Of a stretch of 51,826 bases of DNA, positions 8,786-19,024 are shown piece by piece (positions within the stretch are counted from its first letter, which is position 1; each line of letters opens with the position of its first letter). The translations under genes and the position numbers were made by a program. The notes beneath the pieces are model-generated. The model ran no database searches and had not been told where the DNA came from. It saw only the letters and a list, made by a program, of their open reading frames with translations. The stretch spans positions 1-51,826 of the forward strand of contig JAADFU010000184.1 in assembly GCA_013152715.1 (NCBI GenBank). Direction: 5' to 3'. The DNA comes from Calditrichota bacterium (GTDB taxonomy: Bacteria > Zhuqueibacterota > Zhuqueibacteria > Thermofontimicrobiales > Thermofontimicrobiaceae).

Positions 8786-8840
8786 TTATTTTATAATTTT
8801 TAAAATTTAAGATAGTTAAATTGCAATTACCTGAGGCGGT

Positions 8841-9812
8841 GTGAACGATTTTAAGCAAAGATTTGCCAATTATCGAAATCTGATAAATCAGCAATTGGAG
8901 AAAGTCGCCCGAAAAAAATTGCCGGTATCTTTTTACGAGCCGGTGCGCTATGTTTTGCAAACTGAGGGCAAAAGAATCCGTCCCATTTTGTTGATTTTGG
9001 CGTGCGAAGCCGCCGGCGGGCACGTCGAAGATTGTCTGGATGCGGCCATTGCGGTTGAACTGTTGCACAATTTTACTCTTGTGCACGACGACATCATGGA
9101 CCAGGACGATCTCCGCCGCGGCAAAGAAACCGTGCACAAAAAATGGGACGAAGCCACCGCCATTCTCACGGGAGACGGTTTGGTCGCCTTGTCTTATTTG
9201 CATTTGTTGCTGACAAAATCCGAGCGAATTCAACAGATCGCCCGCATTTTCACCGAGGGTATTATTGATTTATGCGAAGGCCAGGCGTTAGACAAGGAAT
9301 TCGAAAATCAAAACCACATTTCCGTCGAGCAATATCTGGAAATGATCGAAAAAAAAACAGCGCGTCTGCTCATGCTGTGCACGGAAATCGGCGGCGAAAT
9401 TGCCGGTGCGAGGGGGGAGCAAATTTCAGATTTGCGCGAATATGCCCGGCAGTTGGGTTTGGCGTTTCAAATTCAGGACGATGTTCTGGACATGGAAATC
9501 ACTTCCGGCAAAACTTTTGGCAGCGACATTCGGCAAAAGAAGAAAACATTGCTTTATGTCCATGCGTTGAATAATGCAGATGACAAGATTAAACAAAAAT
9601 TTCTAAAAATTTACCAAAAAAAACAAATCGACTCAGAAGACATTCAACAAGTTCGATCAATCTTTGAATCGACAGGTACGTTAAAATTTGCCCACGAAGA
9701 AGTAAAATCAAGAATTTTGCAAGCTGAGCGCCATGTAAATAATTTGCCCGAAAATCAGGCTCAGCGAGATTTGAAACAATTGCTCACTTACATTTTAAAC
9801 CGAAAATCATGA
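8841..9812 (+). CDS. Trans-isoprenyl diphosphate synthase
   Basis: Condenses isopentenyl diphosphate with an allylic diphosphate to make a longer prenyl diphosphate. The first aspartate-rich motif is VHDDIMDQDDLRRG and the second is QIQDDVLDMEI; EGKRIRPILL is also typical. The 323-residue length fits geranylgeranyl or longer-chain synthases, but chain length cannot be read here. The start is GTG with GAGGCGG upstream. Its stop overlaps the ATG of the PTS EIIC gene by four bases, so it is translationally coupled to the PTS, an odd partnership. Confidence 0.9.
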   Translation: MNDFKQRFANYRNLINQQLEKVARKKLPVSFYEPVRYVLQTEGKRIRPILLILACEAAGGHVEDCLDAAIAVELLHNFTLVHDDIMDQDDLRRGKETVHKKWDEATAILTGDGLVALSYLHLLLTKSERIQQIARIFTEGIIDLCEGQALDKEFENQNHISVEQYLEMIEKKTARLLMLCTEIGGEIAGARGEQISDLREYARQLGLAFQIQDDVLDMEITSGKTFGSDIRQKKKTLLYVHALNNADDKIKQKFLKIYQKKQIDSEDIQQVRSIFESTGTLKFAHEEVKSRILQAERHVNNLPENQAQRDLKQLLTYILNRKS

Positions 9813-10513
9813 TGGAAACAGTACTGATTTTTGCAATTGTGAGTATTCTTGGCGGGATTGCTGCAGTTGACGCAGTTCCGGCGTTTCAGTTTATGATAAA
9901 CCGCCCCATCGTAATATGCTCTTTGACGGGCGCTATTTTCGGCATGACCGAAGTCGGCGTCACTTTCGGCATATTATTCGAATTGCCGTGGTTGATTGAC
10001 ATGCCGTTGGGCGGGAAGCACGGTTCGGAAAATAGTCTGGGAGCCGTCGTCGCCGCCGGATTAGCCATCGTTTTTTTTCGCCAAAAATTGAATCAGGATA
10101 ATATTATTATCATTATCAATTTTTTGTTTGGCATGGGAATTGCTAAAATCGGCGCTAATTTTATTGAGTTTGTTCGACAAAAAAATTTATCCCTGGTGCA
10201 AAAAGCGGATTTGGCGATACAACGGGGCGAATTTTCACAGATTACTGTTTTGAATTTAACGGGAGCGGCGCACTCGTTCGTGATGGGCCTCGCACTCACG
10301 GCAGCGGGACTGATCAGTGGATATTTGGTGCTTCCCGTCATTATCAAATTCATTCATCCAAATTTTAACGACGCCTTTGGCATGGCAAAATTTGGCATTT
10401 TGGGCGTGGGTTTTGGCAGCGTACTGACGCTATTTTTGACAAACAAAGAGACAAAGCGCTGCTACTTGGTCCCGACGTTTATCGGCGTGGGGCTCTGGCT
10501 TTTGTTTTTTTGA
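9809..10513 (+). CDS. PTS mannose/sorbose-family EIIC membrane component
   Basis: A 234-residue hydrophobic protein of the mannose-fructose-sorbose PTS family EIIC, which forms part of the sugar channel with EIID. Family features visible are GGIAAVDAVPAFQFMINRPI near the N-terminus, the conserved FGILFELPWLIDMPLGG, and several later transmembrane helices. It is shorter than E. coli ManY (about 266). It overlaps the prenyl synthase gene by four bases and is followed by EIID. The cytoplasmic EIIA and EIIB partners are not in the window. Confidence 0.88.
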   Translation: MMETVLIFAIVSILGGIAAVDAVPAFQFMINRPIVICSLTGAIFGMTEVGVTFGILFELPWLIDMPLGGKHGSENSLGAVVAAGLAIVFFRQKLNQDNIIIIINFLFGMGIAKIGANFIEFVRQKNLSLVQKADLAIQRGEFSQITVLNLTGAAHSFVMGLALTAAGLISGYLVLPVIIKFIHPNFNDAFGMAKFGILGVGFGSVLTLFLTNKETKRCYLVPTFIGVGLWLLFF

Positions 10514-10562
10514 TAAATTCAAATTTTATTAAATTGCTTATGACAAACAAACAGAAGAAATC

Positions 10563-11321
10563 ATGGCGCGAATAAGAAAAAGAGACCTGGCGCGCGTTTT
10601 TTTGCGATCTTTTTTTGTCCAAGCGGCGTTTAATTACGAGCGCATGTTGGGGCTGGGATTTTGTTTCGCGTTGCTGCCGATTGCCAGGAGATTGTTCAAA
10701 AGCCCGGAGAAATTTGCCAATTTCATGGAAAGGCATCTGGATTTTTTCAATTCGCATCCTTTTTTCGTCACCTATGCGCTGGGCGCTGTGGCAAATCTCG
10801 AACAGCAGGCCATTCTCAAAAGATGGGATAGTTTGCGGCCCATCGGCGTATTCAAAAAGCGCGTCATCGGGCCTCTCGGCGCCATCGGGGACACACTTTT
10901 CTGGAAATACTATCTGCCCATGAGCGCGCTTATCGGCGTGACAGTGGCATGGCTTTTCGGAATCGCGGGAGCGTTCATTTTTTTGATTGTTTTTAATACA
11001 GCCCATCTTTACATTCGCATTCGCGGCCTCGTCAAAGGTTTTGTCAAGGGATTCGATATTATCAGAGATTTATCTCTGCGCGGCACAAAAAAGTATTTTC
11101 AAATCACCGCCCAGATTTTTTCGGCGTTAGCCGGCGCAGCGACGGTAGCGGTTTTATTTTCGCTGCACAAAACGCCGCACCAAGTGGTCGAGGCGATAAT
11201 TTTTTCAGCGTCGTTGATTTTTTGCTATTTTCTTGCTCGTCAAAAAAAATTATCAGTCGATTTTATTTTGATTATTGTGGTGATCAGTTCGATCATCATT
11301 GGGTTGATTACTATTGGTTAG
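10563..11321 (+). CDS. PTS mannose/sorbose-family EIID component
   Basis: EIID partner of the preceding EIIC; the two build the membrane translocator of mannose-family PTS systems. Recognisable parts are LARVFLRSFFVQAAFNYERM at the N-terminus, the central FFNSHPFFVTYALGAVANLE, and the conserved LGAIGDTLFWKYYLP, followed by C-terminal hydrophobic helices. At 252 residues it is a little short for the family (about 275-285). It starts 49 bases after EIIC with only a weak ribosome-binding site. Confidence 0.9.
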   Translation: MARIRKRDLARVFLRSFFVQAAFNYERMLGLGFCFALLPIARRLFKSPEKFANFMERHLDFFNSHPFFVTYALGAVANLEQQAILKRWDSLRPIGVFKKRVIGPLGAIGDTLFWKYYLPMSALIGVTVAWLFGIAGAFIFLIVFNTAHLYIRIRGLVKGFVKGFDIIRDLSLRGTKKYFQITAQIFSALAGAATVAVLFSLHKTPHQVVEAIIFSASLIFCYFLARQKKLSVDFILIIVVISSIIIGLITIG

Positions 11322-11334
11322 CTATGTAAAAACA

Positions 11335-11375
11335 TTGCATTCTTTTATTTTCAAAGTAATTATTCAGCCTCGAAG
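11335..11375 (+). promoter_or_regulatory. Spacer before HPr: weak promoter and dispersed 20-mer
   Basis: In the 134-base gap between EIID and HPr, TTGCAT (11335-11340) lies 16 bases before TAATTA (11357-11362), a possible internal promoter. Overlapping it, 11356-11375 matches the repeat arm at 34-53 in 19 of 20 positions. Confidence 0.35.
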
Positions 11376-11455
11376 TTTCCAAGATTCATAAGGACAAAAA
11401 AGATAATTGTTTAAAATTTGATAAATTAATTTTGCTATCTACAGAGAAAACAAAG

Positions 11456-11722
11456 ATGATCAAACGGAAAGTCACTGTTAAAAATAAAGAAGGTCTGCAC
11501 GCGCGTCCGGCAACGCAACTTGTAAAAATTGCGTCGAAGTTCAAATCAGAAGTAGCGCTGGCGAAAAACGGTCTGGAAGTTAACGGGAAATCCATCATGG
11601 GAGTCATGACTCTGGCGGCGGCTTTAGGGACCGAATTAACGTTGCAGGTCCACGGGCCTGACGAAGAAAAGGCGCTGGCGGAATTAATCGATTTATTTGA
11701 GAGAAAATTTGATGAAGAGTAG
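11456..11722 (+). CDS. ptsH: HPr phosphocarrier protein with regulatory Ser46
   Basis: Relays phosphate from enzyme I to EIIA. With the start at 11456 (MIKRKVTV) the protein is 88 residues, and the active site GLHARPAT puts the phosphorylated histidine at residue 15. VNGKSIMGVM places a serine at residue 46, the site that HPr kinase/phosphorylase modifies in bacteria possessing that enzyme. An in-frame TTG at 11432 would add eight residues and spoil this numbering, so I reject it. It is directly followed by enzyme I, two bases on. Confidence 0.95.
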   Translation: MIKRKVTVKNKEGLHARPATQLVKIASKFKSEVALAKNGLEVNGKSIMGVMTLAAALGTELTLQVHGPDEEKALAELIDLFERKFDEE

Positions 11723-11724
11723 AA

Positions 11725-13494
11725 ATGACACCCACAAGTAAAAAACGAAAAAATATTCAAATAAAAGGGATTGCAGCGTCTGCGGGTATTGCCATCGGGG
11801 TGGTTTACAAGCTATCCGGCGATGTCATTAAGGTCGAGGAACGTGACATTCCGCCAGAGGAAGTGGATCGGGAGATCAAAAAATTCGACAGAGCCATCGA
11901 TTTGACGCGGCAGGAATTGCATGAAATTCAAAAACAAGCTCGCGACAAAATTGACAAAGACGCCAGCGAAATTTTTGACGCCCATCAAATGTTGCTTGAC
12001 GATCAAGTTATCATCAAAGAAACAAAGTTGCAAATTGCCAATCAATTGAAAAACGCCGATTTTGTTTATCATCAATTGATGAAAAAATACCAGGATTCGC
12101 TGGAAAATGCTGACGATGAATTTTTCATGGGCAGAGTCGCCGACATCAAGGACGTTAAACGGAGACTGATTCGAAACATTCAGGGAAAAAAACCCGTTTC
12201 CTTTAAAAGTCTGGTGAAAAAATCCGTCATCGTGGCGCGCGACCTGACTCCGTCCGAGACGGTCATGCTGGACAAAAATAAAGTTCTGGCGTTCGCTACA
12301 GACAAAGGCGGCAAAAATTCTCACGCGGCAATCATGGCGCGGTCGATGGAGATCCCTTCGGTCGTCGGCGCGCAAAATATTTCCGAGTTAGTGCAGACAG
12401 GCGATCTGGTCATCCTTGACGGTAACAACGGAGACATCATCATCAATCCGTCAAAGCGGATTTTGGACAAATATGTTTACTTGAGAACCGAATACGATGA
12501 ATTAACAAAAAGCCTGTCCGCTTTTCGGAATTTGCCTTCCCGAACTCTCGACGGAAAAGATGTGGAGCTGTCGGCGAACCTGGATTTTGCCGACGAAATT
12601 AAATCGGTCATCAATTATGGCGCTCAGGGTGTCGGACTTTTTCGTACTGAATACATTTATCTTACGCGCGACCAGCTTCCTTCCGAGGAAGAAGAATTTG
12701 CCGAGTATTGTCGCATTACAGAAAGCATTTATCCGCACCCGGTGATCATCCGAACGCTGGATATTGGCGGCGACAAAAACCCGCGTTATCTTTCATTTCC
12801 GGAAGAAGATAACCCGGCGCTCGGCAGCCGCGGCATTCGTTTCAGTCTGGATCATCGGAAAATTTTGAAGTCTCAATTGACAGCCATTCTCCGCGCCAGC
12901 GCAAAAGGCAATGTAAAAATCCTTTTGCCAATGATTTCATGCCACGAAGAAATAAGCCACGCCAGAGCGCTTATCGATCAGGTGAAAGGAGATTTGCGCT
13001 CAAAAAAAATTCCCTACGATCCGAATATCGAAATTGGAATTATGATCGAAACACCTTCTGCGGCTTTGATGGCTGACGTTTTAGCCGAAGATGTCGATTT
13101 TTTGAGTATTGGCACCAATGATTTGATACAATACACGCTGGCAGTCGATCGCGGCAATATCAAAGTCGCCCATCTTTACAAACGAATGCCTCTCGCGGTG
13201 CTGCGTTTGATTCGAGACGTGATCATTGCCGGACATCGCAAGGGTGTGTGGGTCGGTATTTGCGGCGAAATGGCGGCGGATCCTCTCGCTATTCTTGTGC
13301 TGCTCGGACTTGATATCGACGAACTCAGCGTGAGCCCGCCGATGTTGCCGGAGGTGAAAAAAATCATCCGCTTGGTCACTTTTAAAGATGCGGAACAGAT
13401 TGCTGAAAAAGCATTGCAAATGAAGACATCCGATCAAATTGAAACTTATTTGAAAAATGTGTATCGAACAAGATATCGAATGAAAGTAATTTAA
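11725..13494 (+). CDS. ptsI: PTS enzyme I (phosphoenolpyruvate-protein phosphotransferase)
   Basis: Takes phosphate from PEP and passes it to HPr. The phosphohistidine domain carries GGKNSHAAIMARS with His200 as the phosphorylated residue; the PEP-binding barrel shows LFRTEYIYL, RTLDIGGDK, GSRGIRFSL, FLSIGTNDLIQYTLAVDR and the C-terminal GICGEMAADP with the catalytic Cys. The 589 residues include a short N-terminal extension relative to E. coli (575). It is two bases from HPr and overlaps the next gene by one base (TAATG). Confidence 0.96.
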   Translation: MTPTSKKRKNIQIKGIAASAGIAIGVVYKLSGDVIKVEERDIPPEEVDREIKKFDRAIDLTRQELHEIQKQARDKIDKDASEIFDAHQMLLDDQVIIKETKLQIANQLKNADFVYHQLMKKYQDSLENADDEFFMGRVADIKDVKRRLIRNIQGKKPVSFKSLVKKSVIVARDLTPSETVMLDKNKVLAFATDKGGKNSHAAIMARSMEIPSVVGAQNISELVQTGDLVILDGNNGDIIINPSKRILDKYVYLRTEYDELTKSLSAFRNLPSRTLDGKDVELSANLDFADEIKSVINYGAQGVGLFRTEYIYLTRDQLPSEEEEFAEYCRITESIYPHPVIIRTLDIGGDKNPRYLSFPEEDNPALGSRGIRFSLDHRKILKSQLTAILRASAKGNVKILLPMISCHEEISHARALIDQVKGDLRSKKIPYDPNIEIGIMIETPSAALMADVLAEDVDFLSIGTNDLIQYTLAVDRGNIKVAHLYKRMPLAVLRLIRDVIIAGHRKGVWVGICGEMAADPLAILVLLGLDIDELSVSPPMLPEVKKIIRLVTFKDAEQIAEKALQMKTSDQIETYLKNVYRTRYRMKVI

Positions 13495-14567
13495 TGAAAA
13501 CGGAGCTGAAAATGATGGGAACGGATCAGATCGAAACTATTGACAAAAGCAACATGGTGAAATTGCTGCGCGAATTTCCCAGACAATTTAATCAAGCCAT
13601 GGAAATCGGCAACAATGCAAACATTTCGCTGGCCGCTGAAAAAATAAAAAATATTTTATTCGTCGGCATGGGCGGATCCGCCATCGGCGGCGATGTCATC
13701 ATTAGCTGCGTCGGGGATCAGTTGCGCGTGCCCGCGCAGGTGAACCGAAATTATGTTTTGCCAAATTTTGTTAATGAAAATACGTTGGTGGTTGTTTTCA
13801 GTTTCTCAGGCAACACCGAAGAGTCGCTGAGCTGTTTCAGCGAGGCGCTCAATCGGAAAGCGCAAATTGTTTGCGTGACTTCGGGGGGAAAATTAAAACA
13901 ACACGCCGGGGAGAATAAAATTCCGGTCATCACGATTCCCGGTGGCATGCCGCCGCGCTGTGCCCTGGGATATTTGAGCGTTCCGGCGCTGTTGCTGCTT
14001 TCGCGCAACGAGCTGGTCAGTGTGGAAAAAGAAGATTTTCAAGAAACACTTGCATTGTTGAAAGAATTGGCGGAAAAATATTCGCCTCAGTCCGCTGAAA
14101 ATCTGGCCATGCGGACCGCGGAGCAACTCGCCGGAAAAATTCCCGTAATTTACAGCAGCAATGACATGCTCAATTCAGTTGCCCTGCGCTGGAAATGTCA
14201 GTTCTCGGAAAATGCCAAACAATTGGCTTTTGCCAATGTTTTTCCGGAATTGAATCACAACGAAATTGTCGGTTGGGATCAACTGCCGGAGTTGCTGCGT
14301 AAATTTCAGATAATTTATCTCAAAGACGCGCAAGACAACCCGCGAAATGCAGCGCGCATGTCGATCACAAAAGAGATTTTGGAACAAGTCACTAATTCCG
14401 TTCTTTCGTTCCAAACTCTGGGTAAGTCGCGTCTGGCGCGGCTGTTTTCGCTCATTTATCTCGGCGACATGACGAGTTTTTATCTTGCCATTCGCAACAA
14501 AGTAGATCCGACTCCGATTGAGAAAATCCAGATTCTCAAAGACAAATTAAGTCAAATCAAAAATTAA
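13494..14567 (+). CDS. Bifunctional phosphoglucose/phosphomannose isomerase
   Basis: Contains paired SIS sugar-isomerase domains: VGMGGSAIGGDVI and VVVFSFSGNTEESLSCF in the first half, then GMPPRCALGYL, and a C-terminal half with ELNHNEIVGW. This combination marks the bifunctional glucose-6-phosphate/mannose-6-phosphate isomerase family (about 350 residues; here 357). Its stop-start overlap with enzyme I suggests it processes the sugar phosphate delivered by the linked PTS into fructose 6-phosphate, which is inference. An internal ATG at 13512 is also possible as start. Confidence 0.88.
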   Translation: MKTELKMMGTDQIETIDKSNMVKLLREFPRQFNQAMEIGNNANISLAAEKIKNILFVGMGGSAIGGDVIISCVGDQLRVPAQVNRNYVLPNFVNENTLVVVFSFSGNTEESLSCFSEALNRKAQIVCVTSGGKLKQHAGENKIPVITIPGGMPPRCALGYLSVPALLLLSRNELVSVEKEDFQETLALLKELAEKYSPQSAENLAMRTAEQLAGKIPVIYSSNDMLNSVALRWKCQFSENAKQLAFANVFPELNHNEIVGWDQLPELLRKFQIIYLKDAQDNPRNAARMSITKEILEQVTNSVLSFQTLGKSRLARLFSLIYLGDMTSFYLAIRNKVDPTPIEKIQILKDKLSQIKN

Positions 14568-14659
14568 GCAATTCTGAGCAAAAGAATTTTTTGTCGCGAC
14601 AGGGAATAGTTACATTTTTTTTATTAAAAATTTTGCTCGAATTGCGCAATTAATTGGTA

Positions 14660-14687
14660 TTGAACAAAATCATAATGTTGATAAAAT
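14660..14687 (+). promoter_or_regulatory. Candidate promoter for metK
   Basis: TTGAAC (14660-14665), 16 bases, TAAAAT (14682-14687), about 30 bases before the metK start. No SAM riboswitch-like fold was seen in the 151-base spacer. Confidence 0.4.
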
Positions 14688-14718
14688 TTTTTAAATGACA
14701 TATTTTTAGGAGAGAAAG

Positions 14719-15852
14719 ATGAAATCATTTTTGTTCACATCAGAATCAGTGACGGAAGGTCATCCCGATAAGATGGCCGATCAGATTTCCGATGCGGTAC
14801 TGGATTCGATTTTTGAAAAAGACCCGAACGGCAGAGTTGCTTGCGAGACATTTGTTACCACCGGTCTTGCTATTGTCGGCGGAGAAATTACCACGAACAC
14901 TTACGTTGATATTCCCACGCTGGTGCGGGAAGTCATTCGAGACATTGGCTACATCGACGCTTCGTTTGGCTACGACGCCGATACGGTAGGAATTCTTTCT
15001 ACAATTGACCACCAATCTCCGGACATCGCCATGGGCGTGGATAAAGACGGCGCCGGCGATCAGGGAATGATGTTCGGATTTGCTTGTGATGAAACAGAAA
15101 ATCTTATGCCGCTTCCCATTGAATTGGCGCATAAATTGACACGTCGGCTGGCGGAAGTGCGCAAGAAAAATATTTTGCCGTTTCTGCGCCCGGACGGAAA
15201 ATCTCAGGTCACAATCGAGTACGTCGACGGAGCACCGAAATGGGTACACACAGTGGTTATTTCCTCGCAACACAGCCCGGACGTGAAACTTGTCGATCTG
15301 CGCAAAGAAATCATCGACCACGTCATCAAGCCCGTTTTGCCGAAAGAGATGGTGAATGATCACGAAATTGTGATTCACATTAATCCCACGGGAAGATTTG
15401 TGATTGGCGGACCTCAGGGAGACGCCGGATTAACGGGAAGAAAAATTATCGTCGATACTTACGGCGGCTACGCGCCTCACGGCGGTGGCGCTTTTTCCGG
15501 GAAAGATCCGACAAAAGTGGATCGTTCCGCTTCTTATGCCTCCCGTTACGTGGCGAAAAATATCGTTGCTGCCGGACTGGCGAAAAAATGTACTATTCAG
15601 ATCGCTTACGCCATCGGCGTGGCGGAGCCGGTCTCCGTGATGGTTGATACTCATGGTACCGGGACAATGGCGGAGAAAGAGATTGAAGCTCGAATCAAAA
15701 AACACGTGGATTTGACGCCGCGGGGAATAATTGAAAAATTGGATCTTCGCAAACCGATCTACCGTGCCACCGCAGCGTACGGCCATTTTGGTCGTCAGGA
15801 AAAAACATTTACCTGGGAGAAAACAGATCTGGTGGACGTAATGGCTGGTTAA
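14719..15852 (+). CDS. metK: S-adenosylmethionine synthetase
   Basis: Makes SAM from methionine and ATP. Signature segments are [20 protein letters not shown] at the N-terminus, [12 protein letters not shown] (ATP/phosphate loop), [13 protein letters not shown], and [16 protein letters not shown]. At 377 residues it is the normal length. A strong AGGAG lies eight bases before the ATG. It is followed by ahcY, so formation of SAM and removal of its product S-adenosylhomocysteine are encoded side by side, though with a 154-base gap. Confidence 0.97.
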   Translation: MKSFLFTSESVTEGHPDKMADQISDAVLDSIFEKDPNGRVACETFVTTGLAIVGGEITTNTYVDIPTLVREVIRDIGYIDASFGYDADTVGILSTIDHQSPDIAMGVDKDGAGDQGMMFGFACDETENLMPLPIELAHKLTRRLAEVRKKNILPFLRPDGKSQVTIEYVDGAPKWVHTVVISSQHSPDVKLVDLRKEIIDHVIKPVLPKEMVNDHEIVIHINPTGRFVIGGPQGDAGLTGRKIIVDTYGGYAPHGGGAFSGKDPTKVDRSASYASRYVAKNIVAAGLAKKCTIQIAYAIGVAEPVSVMVDTHGTGTMAEKEIEARIKKHVDLTPRGIIEKLDLRKPIYRATAAYGHFGRQEKTFTWEKTDLVDVMAG

Positions 15853-15967
15853 TTCCTGGTTTCGAGTTTTGCTTGCGCGTCTCTATTTTTGCATTTTTTT
15901 TGTTGTCATTTGTCAAATAAAGATTCTCAGGCGATTTTTGAACGACACCTAAAACTTTGAACTTTAA

Positions 15968-17266
<1,299 letters not shown>

Positions 17267-17278
17267 TTTCGTCATTAC

Positions 17279-17316
17279 GCTGCTCCGCCTCTTTAATGGG
17301 ACGGAGCAGCTTTTTT
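17279..17316 (+). terminator. Intrinsic terminator after ahcY
   Basis: GCTGCTCCG (17279-17287) pairs perfectly with CGGAGCAGC (17302-17310) and is followed by six T residues. Confidence 0.9.
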
Positions 17317-17330
17317 AGAAGGAGTTCATC

Positions 17331-17858
17331 ATGCGAAAATTAGCGCTTCTTTTTTTGCTCCTGCTGGCGGTCACATTTTGCCAGAAGAAAAAAGAAAACA
17401 TGGAATCCGGCGCCGTCAATCAACAGGAACAAGGCCAACTTTCCGACTCAACCACGCTGACGATAAAACCAACTCCCATCAATTACGATTCCATGTTTGT
17501 CGTTTTAACTCAAATTGTTCAATCCATTCGCGAAAACCCCAATGATGTTCAACTGCGGCGAAATTTGGTGAATGCCGGCTATGACACAACGTGGGAAACG
17601 ATCATGGCCGTGGGAATGAGCGAGCCGCTGGATAGCTCCAAAACGGACGCTATCGCGACGAGAATGGCGGAGCAGGCGGCAAAAGCGGACGCTTATCGTT
17701 GGTGCGCTTACATCAAGCGCTGGGCAAAAAATCCGGATTTTAACAATTTTGGACAAATCCAGGCGAATTTCAGCGGCGGCAGAATCGTCAAAACAGAACG
17801 GCTGCCAGAGAATCGCGTCGCTGTGATGTTGGAACTTAAGAGCGATTTGATTCAATAA
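17331..17858 (+). CDS. Putative small lipoprotein, unknown function
   Basis: A 175-residue protein with a good AAGGAG ribosome-binding site just inside the end of the ahcY terminator region. The N-terminus MRKLALLFLLLLAVTFC is a lipoprotein-like signal, but the residue before the Cys is Phe, so the lipobox is imperfect. After a Gln/Ser/Thr-rich linker comes a helical region (TRMAEQAAKADAYRWCAYIKRW) and a beta-rich end (SGGRIVKTERLPENRVAVML) that vaguely resembles LPP20-type lipoproteins. I do not recognise a family with confidence. Confidence 0.7.
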   Translation: MRKLALLFLLLLAVTFCQKKKENMESGAVNQQEQGQLSDSTTLTIKPTPINYDSMFVVLTQIVQSIRENPNDVQLRRNLVNAGYDTTWETIMAVGMSEPLDSSKTDAIATRMAEQAAKADAYRWCAYIKRWAKNPDFNNFGQIQANFSGGRIVKTERLPENRVAVMLELKSDLIQ

Positions 17859-17903
17859 AGATGCCCTTGCCTAAAGCGCAGTCAAATTTTTGCACTAATA
17901 TCA

Positions 17904-18890
17904 ATGAATGAATCGAACTCACAATCTCAGCCGCTGCTCGTTTGCGAAAATGTCAAAAAATATTTTCCGCTGCGCAGCGGGCTGTTGGCAAAATCGAAAA
18001 ATTACGCGCGCGCCGTGGACGGCGTGAGTTTCACGTTGAATCATTCCGAAACACTCGGGCTGGTGGGCGAGTCGGGCTGCGGAAAATCGACGCTGGCGAG
18101 GACCTTGCTGCGATTGATTCCGCCGACGGACGGCAGAGCGCTTTTCGAAGGCACAGATATTTTTTCGCTCAATGAAAAGCAATTTCGACCGCTTCGTCGC
18201 CATATCCAGATTATTTTCCAGGACCCGCTTGCTTCGCTTAATCCCAGAATGAACGTGGAAAACATCGTCGGCGAGGCAGTCAGTTATCACGGCATCGCGC
18301 GCGGCAGAGAAAAAAAAGAGCTCGTGGCAAATTTGCTGGAAAAAGTCGGATTGCGCCCTGAACAGGCAAAACGCTATCCTCATGAATTTAGCGGAGGGCA
18401 GAGACAGCGGATCGGCGTCGCGCGCGCCCTCGCCATGAATCCGAAACTGATCATTGCCGACGAACCTGTTTCCGCACTGGATGTCTCGGTGCAGGCGCAG
18501 GTGATCAATTTGCTCATTGATTTGCAGAAAGAATTTTCTCTCTCATATTTGTTCATTTCGCACGACCTTCGCGTTGTGGAACACGTTGCGGATCGCGTTG
18601 CTGTCATGTATCTGGGACAAATCGTGGAATTGGGCTGGGCTGACCAAATTTACAATTCTCCCTGGCATCCGTACACCGTAGCCATGCTGGAAGCCATGCC
18701 CAGGACCGATCCCAATCAAAAGAAAGCAGGCAAGTCGCTCACCGGCGACATTCCGTCTCCCGTTCAAATCCCGGCCGGTTGCCGTTTTCATCCGCGATGT
18801 CCTAAAAAATTTTCTCAGTGCACGCAATTGTCGCCTGACCTAAAAATGGTAAAAAAAGGCCATTGGGTGAGATGTCATTTGTATGATTGA
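17904..18890 (+). CDS. Oligopeptide/dipeptide ABC transporter ATPase (OppF/DppF type)
   Basis: An ABC ATPase of 328 residues. Walker A GESGCGKS, Q-loop IFQDPLASLNPRM, signature SGGQRQRIGVARALA, Walker B LIIADEPVSALD, and H-loop SHDLRVV are all present. The C-terminal oligopeptide-transporter extension with GCRFHPRCPKKFSQC has the conserved cysteines that in this family hold an iron-sulfur or metal site. It stands alone: no permease, second ATPase or binding protein is adjacent, so its partners must be elsewhere. The start has no clear ribosome-binding site. Confidence 0.92.
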   Translation: MNESNSQSQPLLVCENVKKYFPLRSGLLAKSKNYARAVDGVSFTLNHSETLGLVGESGCGKSTLARTLLRLIPPTDGRALFEGTDIFSLNEKQFRPLRRHIQIIFQDPLASLNPRMNVENIVGEAVSYHGIARGREKKELVANLLEKVGLRPEQAKRYPHEFSGGQRQRIGVARALAMNPKLIIADEPVSALDVSVQAQVINLLIDLQKEFSLSYLFISHDLRVVEHVADRVAVMYLGQIVELGWADQIYNSPWHPYTVAMLEAMPRTDPNQKKAGKSLTGDIPSPVQIPAGCRFHPRCPKKFSQCTQLSPDLKMVKKGHWVRCHLYD

Positions 18891-19024
18891 AATTTTCTTT
18901 TGTTTAAAATTTGAAACTTTAGTCAAATAGCAACGTTGTATTTTAGATATTTTTAATTGATGGGTCTGCCATTCGAGCCAGCCTCGTAAAGGCTGCTGGT
19001 GAAAATTTTGCACGGATTCAAATT

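Noticed and set aside
11432-11455. TTG start adding eight residues to HPr
   Set aside because: With ATG at 11456 the active His and regulatory Ser fall exactly on positions 15 and 46.
14568-14718. SAM riboswitch ahead of metK
   Set aside because: No conserved SAM-I/SAM-II core or terminator hairpin could be seen in the 151 bases.
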